40,403 nt of DNA from Armatimonadetes bacterium 13_1_40CM_64_14 (lineage in GTDB: Bacteria; Sysuimicrobiota; Sysuimicrobiia; Sysuimicrobiales; Kaftiobacteriaceae), in the NCBI GenBank assembly GCA_001917855.1, contig MNEU01000019.1:1-40403 (forward strand). Reading direction: 5' to 3'. Position numbers and translations under genes: made by a program. Each line of letters starts with the position of its first letter. Position 1 is the first letter of the stretch. The notes under the pieces are model-generated. The model did not search any database. It saw nothing but the letters and a program-made list of their open reading frames with translations, and was not told the origin of the DNA. This document shows, in pieces, positions 37,520 through 40,403 of the stretch.

Positions 37520-38278
37520 TTACCTGCCGACCGTGGCCGCCGGCTCGCCCAGTTCCGCGAGGGTCGAATCGGTCGTCTCGACCCGTCCGAACATCGCTGC
37601 GAACGTCACCAAACTGCTCTCCTGAAGATACGGTGTGACCGCGGTACATGCATCTTCAACAAGCAGCACGTGGTACCCGCGATCGCCCGCATCACGCGCA
37701 GTCGTCGCGACACAGCACTCTGTCGAGACTCCCGTAGCGACGAGGGAGTCAATACCGAGATTGCGCAGCGTCTGGTCGATCGCCGTCGAGTTGAACGCCC
37801 CCATCGACGTCTTGTTGATGACCAGCTCGCCTTCTCGAGGAGCGATGGGCTCCACGACGGCGTTTGCCCGACTGCCGGTTCGCACCAATGGCCCTTGCGC
37901 CATGCGGGCCTTGAGGTCGTCGTCGATCTGCCGCAATAAGGTCAGACCGTCTCCACGATCTGGAAGGCCGAAGCCGATGGTGAGGTAGATGATAGGTCGG
38001 CCGGCGGTGCGAAAAACCCGGATTAGACGCTGGATATTGGGGATTACCATGTCACGGACCCGGCTGTAGTAGAAATCTGCAATCGCCGGATAGTGCTCAC
38101 GGAGGTATGGCCCAACACCCGTATTAGGGTCGACGGAGCCATACTGCATGTCGACGATCAACAACGCAGTAGTGGCTAAACGGAGCGGGAAACGCGGGAG
38201 TGGCAGCGGCCACTCCCGTAGCCGCTCGCGCCAGTCTCGGGCTAGGCCGCGTTCCAGAGACTCGCGCGTGATCTTCAT
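37520..38278 (-). CDS. Isochorismatase-family cysteine hydrolase
   Basis: TALLIVDMQYGS, VINKTSMGAFNSTAIDQTLRNLGIDSLVATGVSTECCVATTARDAGDRGYHVLLVEDACTA. Confidence 0.88.
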   Translation of the reverse strand: MKITRESLERGLARDWRERLREWPLPLPRFPLRLATTALLIVDMQYGSVDPNTGVGPYLREHYPAIADFYYSRVRDMVIPNIQRLIRVFRTAGRPIIYLTIGFGLPDRGDGLTLLRQIDDDLKARMAQGPLVRTGSRANAVVEPIAPREGELVINKTSMGAFNSTAIDQTLRNLGIDSLVATGVSTECCVATTARDAGDRGYHVLLVEDACTAVTPYLQESSLVTFAAMFGRVETTDSTLAELGEPAATVGR

Positions 38279-38289
38279 GGCATCCCCTC

Positions 38290-39894
38290 CTACTTGCTAG
38301 ACAGCCACGCGTCGTATACCCACGGGAAGAACCCGATGCTGTCGAACTCCAGGTCGTTGACCGCGGCGGACTTGAGGGAGATGTTGTCCCAGTTGTAGAC
38401 GGCGAGCATGTAGGCCTCGCGCATGACGAGTTTCTGTGCCTCGGCAAGGATCTGTGCCCGCTTCGTTTCATCCACCTCGATGGCCTGGCGGTCGAGGAGC
38501 CGGTCAAGTTCCTTGTCCTTGACAAAGGAGAAGTTGAACCCGCCGCCGCCGACGTTGCGCGAGTGGAGCAGCGCGCTGATGATGTCCGGGTCGCTGCGCG
38601 GCGCTGGGAGCGGGGAGAGAAGGGTCACGCTCTTGCGCTGGTTCTCGTTGACCGTCTGGATCGCTGTGCCTGTCGCAATGTAGAGTTTGACCTCAACCCC
38701 GATCTGCTTCAGCTGCCCCTGCATGACCTCGGGGACGCCATGCTCCCACGATCCAATGGGAACGACTAGGCGCTTGCCGCCCTTCACCCGGATGCCGTCC
38801 GGACCCGGTTTCCACCCGGCACTATCTAGGAGAGTCTTGGACTTGGCCGGGTCGTACTTGTAGAGATCTGCACCAGGGTCAAAGGAGTAGGTATAGGGCG
38901 TGAGGAGCCCGTATGCGGGCTGAAACGCCCCGTACCTCTGGAACGGACCGAACACGGTCTTTACGATCGTGGGACGGTCGAGTCCCCAGCTGAGCGCCTG
39001 CCGGACGGCGAGCTCGTTGGTGGGTGACCCGGTGACGTTCATCGCGAAGTCGAACGGGACCCCCGGGACGAGCCCGACCAGAGGTTGGAAGTTTGGGTTC
39101 TTTGTCAGCCGGTCGAAGTCTTGAGCTGGGGCGTTGTCAATGACCTGTACCTCGCCGGTCTCGAGCGCGGCGACACGCGTGCCGTCCTCCGGAATCATCC
39201 GGAAGATGAGCCGGTCGACGTAGGCCGAGCCCGTATGCTTAAGGATCGGGGCTGGCCAATTGTACGCGTCGTACCGCTCGAGGGTGATGTGATCGTTGGG
39301 GATCCATTCGACGAACTTGAATGGTCCGGTGCCGACCGGGTGCCGACCGAAGTCCTGATCGCCAAACTGCTGGACTGCGGCGGGAGAGACCATCCGATAG
39401 TAGAGACTGGCGGCGTCGAGGAATGGAGCCCACGGCTGCTTTAAGTAGATCTTCACCGTTTGGGCATCGACCACTTCCGCGTGGTCGTAGAATCCAACAG
39501 CGCAACCGCCACACCTGCTGGCTAACTTGGGGTCGTGCGTCCGATCGAAGTTGAACTTGACGGCGGCAGCGTCGAACGCCGTGGCGTCATGGAATTTCAC
39601 GCCGCTGCGGAGCTTGAACGTGTACACTTTTCCATCGCCAGACACGGACCAGTTCGTAGCGAGCCATGGCTTGAACTTCTTGTCTTTCTTGTCTCGCACG
39701 ATCAGCGGGTCGAAGATCTGGAAGAACACGATCTGCGACGGTCTCAGTCCCGAGAGATTCGGATCAAGCCTGTCAGGTTCGTCGCGAAGGGCATACGTCA
39801 GCGTACCTCCGCGCTGCGGCGTGGGTGCTGCCGATGCGTTTGCGAGTGGGAGCACCAGTAGCAAGGCGAGAAGAAAACTTGCATGCCTCCTCAT
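38290..39894 (-). CDS. ABC transporter substrate-binding protein, family 5
   Basis: Signal peptide MRRHASFLLALLLVLPLANASA; GGTLTYALRDEPDRLDPNLSG; VRQALSWGLDRPTIVKTVFG. Confidence 0.9.
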   Translation of the reverse strand: MRRHASFLLALLLVLPLANASAAPTPQRGGTLTYALRDEPDRLDPNLSGLRPSQIVFFQIFDPLIVRDKKDKKFKPWLATNWSVSGDGKVYTFKLRSGVKFHDATAFDAAAVKFNFDRTHDPKLASRCGGCAVGFYDHAEVVDAQTVKIYLKQPWAPFLDAASLYYRMVSPAAVQQFGDQDFGRHPVGTGPFKFVEWIPNDHITLERYDAYNWPAPILKHTGSAYVDRLIFRMIPEDGTRVAALETGEVQVIDNAPAQDFDRLTKNPNFQPLVGLVPGVPFDFAMNVTGSPTNELAVRQALSWGLDRPTIVKTVFGPFQRYGAFQPAYGLLTPYTYSFDPGADLYKYDPAKSKTLLDSAGWKPGPDGIRVKGGKRLVVPIGSWEHGVPEVMQGQLKQIGVEVKLYIATGTAIQTVNENQRKSVTLLSPLPAPRSDPDIISALLHSRNVGGGGFNFSFVKDKELDRLLDRQAIEVDETKRAQILAEAQKLVMREAYMLAVYNWDNISLKSAAVNDLEFDSIGFFPWVYDAWLSSK

Positions 39895-39958
39895 ATTACC
39901 CCCCCCAAGTGGTCGGTAAGATCGTGGCTGGAATTTGAAATTAGAGATTAGGAATCTC

Positions 39959-39987
39959 TTATTACATGTGGTACCATATACCGTCAG
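39959..39987 (-). promoter_or_regulatory. Candidate promoter CTGACG-17 bp-TAATAA with TGGTACCA palindrome (39969-39976) in the spacer
   Basis: Minus-strand reading of CGTCAG (39982-39987) and TTATTA (39959-39964) upstream of the SBP gene; the region is divergent to the gntR gene at 40107. Confidence 0.45.
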
Positions 39988-40106
39988 GACCGTCAAGGAG
40001 AATCACTCTCATCCCGTCTTTCCGGCATGAGTGTGAGAGACCTCACCGGTTTGATATTCCGGCTTGAGCTTGGCATTCAAAGTGCAGCAGTGGAAAAGGA
40101 TCGTAA

Positions 40107-40403
40107 ATGCCATCGTCCACCCACGTCTTCGCTCCGGTCTCACCACGGCGCCTCGGGGCGCAGATATACAGCCATCTGATTGAAGCAATCGCGACAAATC
40201 AGCTCCCCGAAGGTGCAGAGATTCAGGAGGACGTCCTCGCCGCGCAGATGGGAGTGAGCAAGACCCCCGTTCGCGAGGCCCTCCGACGTCTCGAAACCGA
40301 GGGGTTTATCGTCGCAGATTCGCATCGAACCCCGGAAGTCAAGCGCTTAAGCGAGCAGGACATCGCAGAGCTCTATAGTGTGCGGGAGTATCTGGAGCGG
40401 CTC
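40107..40403 (+). CDS. GntR family (FadR/FCD type) regulator, partial at window end
   Basis: RRLGAQIYSHLIEAIATNQLPEGAEIQEDVLAAQMGVSKTPVREALRRLETEGFIVADSHRTPEVKRLSEQDIAELYSVREYLERL. Confidence 0.88.
   Translation, partial: MPSSTHVFAPVSPRRLGAQIYSHLIEAIATNQLPEGAEIQEDVLAAQMGVSKTPVREALRRLETEGFIVADSHRTPEVKRLSEQDIAELYSVREYLERL

Overview
GC-rich bacterial chromosomal or metagenomic window organised around a tRNA-Thr(CGT) gene at 1783-1857. Three further partial copies of the tRNA 3' half lie downstream at about 18419, 24638 and 27787. They divide the window into what look like three tandem tRNA-targeted islands. Island A (about 1.86-18.47 kb) is one catabolic operon: a GntR regulator, two PotBCD-like transporter modules sharing one ATPase, three amidohydrolases, two SIS-domain proteins, a PfkB kinase and a class I aldolase. 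Island B (about 18.47-24.68 kb) is defence-like: a HEPN-like/CBS protein and a Type III R-M pair with an intact Res but a Mod broken in its middle. Island C (about 24.68-27.83 kb) holds a BNR-repeat protein coupled to a MoaD/ThiS ubiquitin-like protein ending in GG, a frameshifted nucleotidyltransferase and a truncated peptidase. No intact integrase is visible; only short C-terminal integrase-like tails remain beside the att copies. Beyond the last att copy is a mostly minus-strand peptide/amide catabolic region: amidohydrolase, two Dpp/Opp-type transporters, RraA-like, creatininase-like, gamma-glutamyltransferase, isochorismatase-like, and a divergent GntR/FCD regulator. Pyruvate kinase, Mod and a DppB-like permease each appear to have lost a short internal segment, which could be real decay or an assembly artefact. 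All assignments come from reading motifs; no database search was run.
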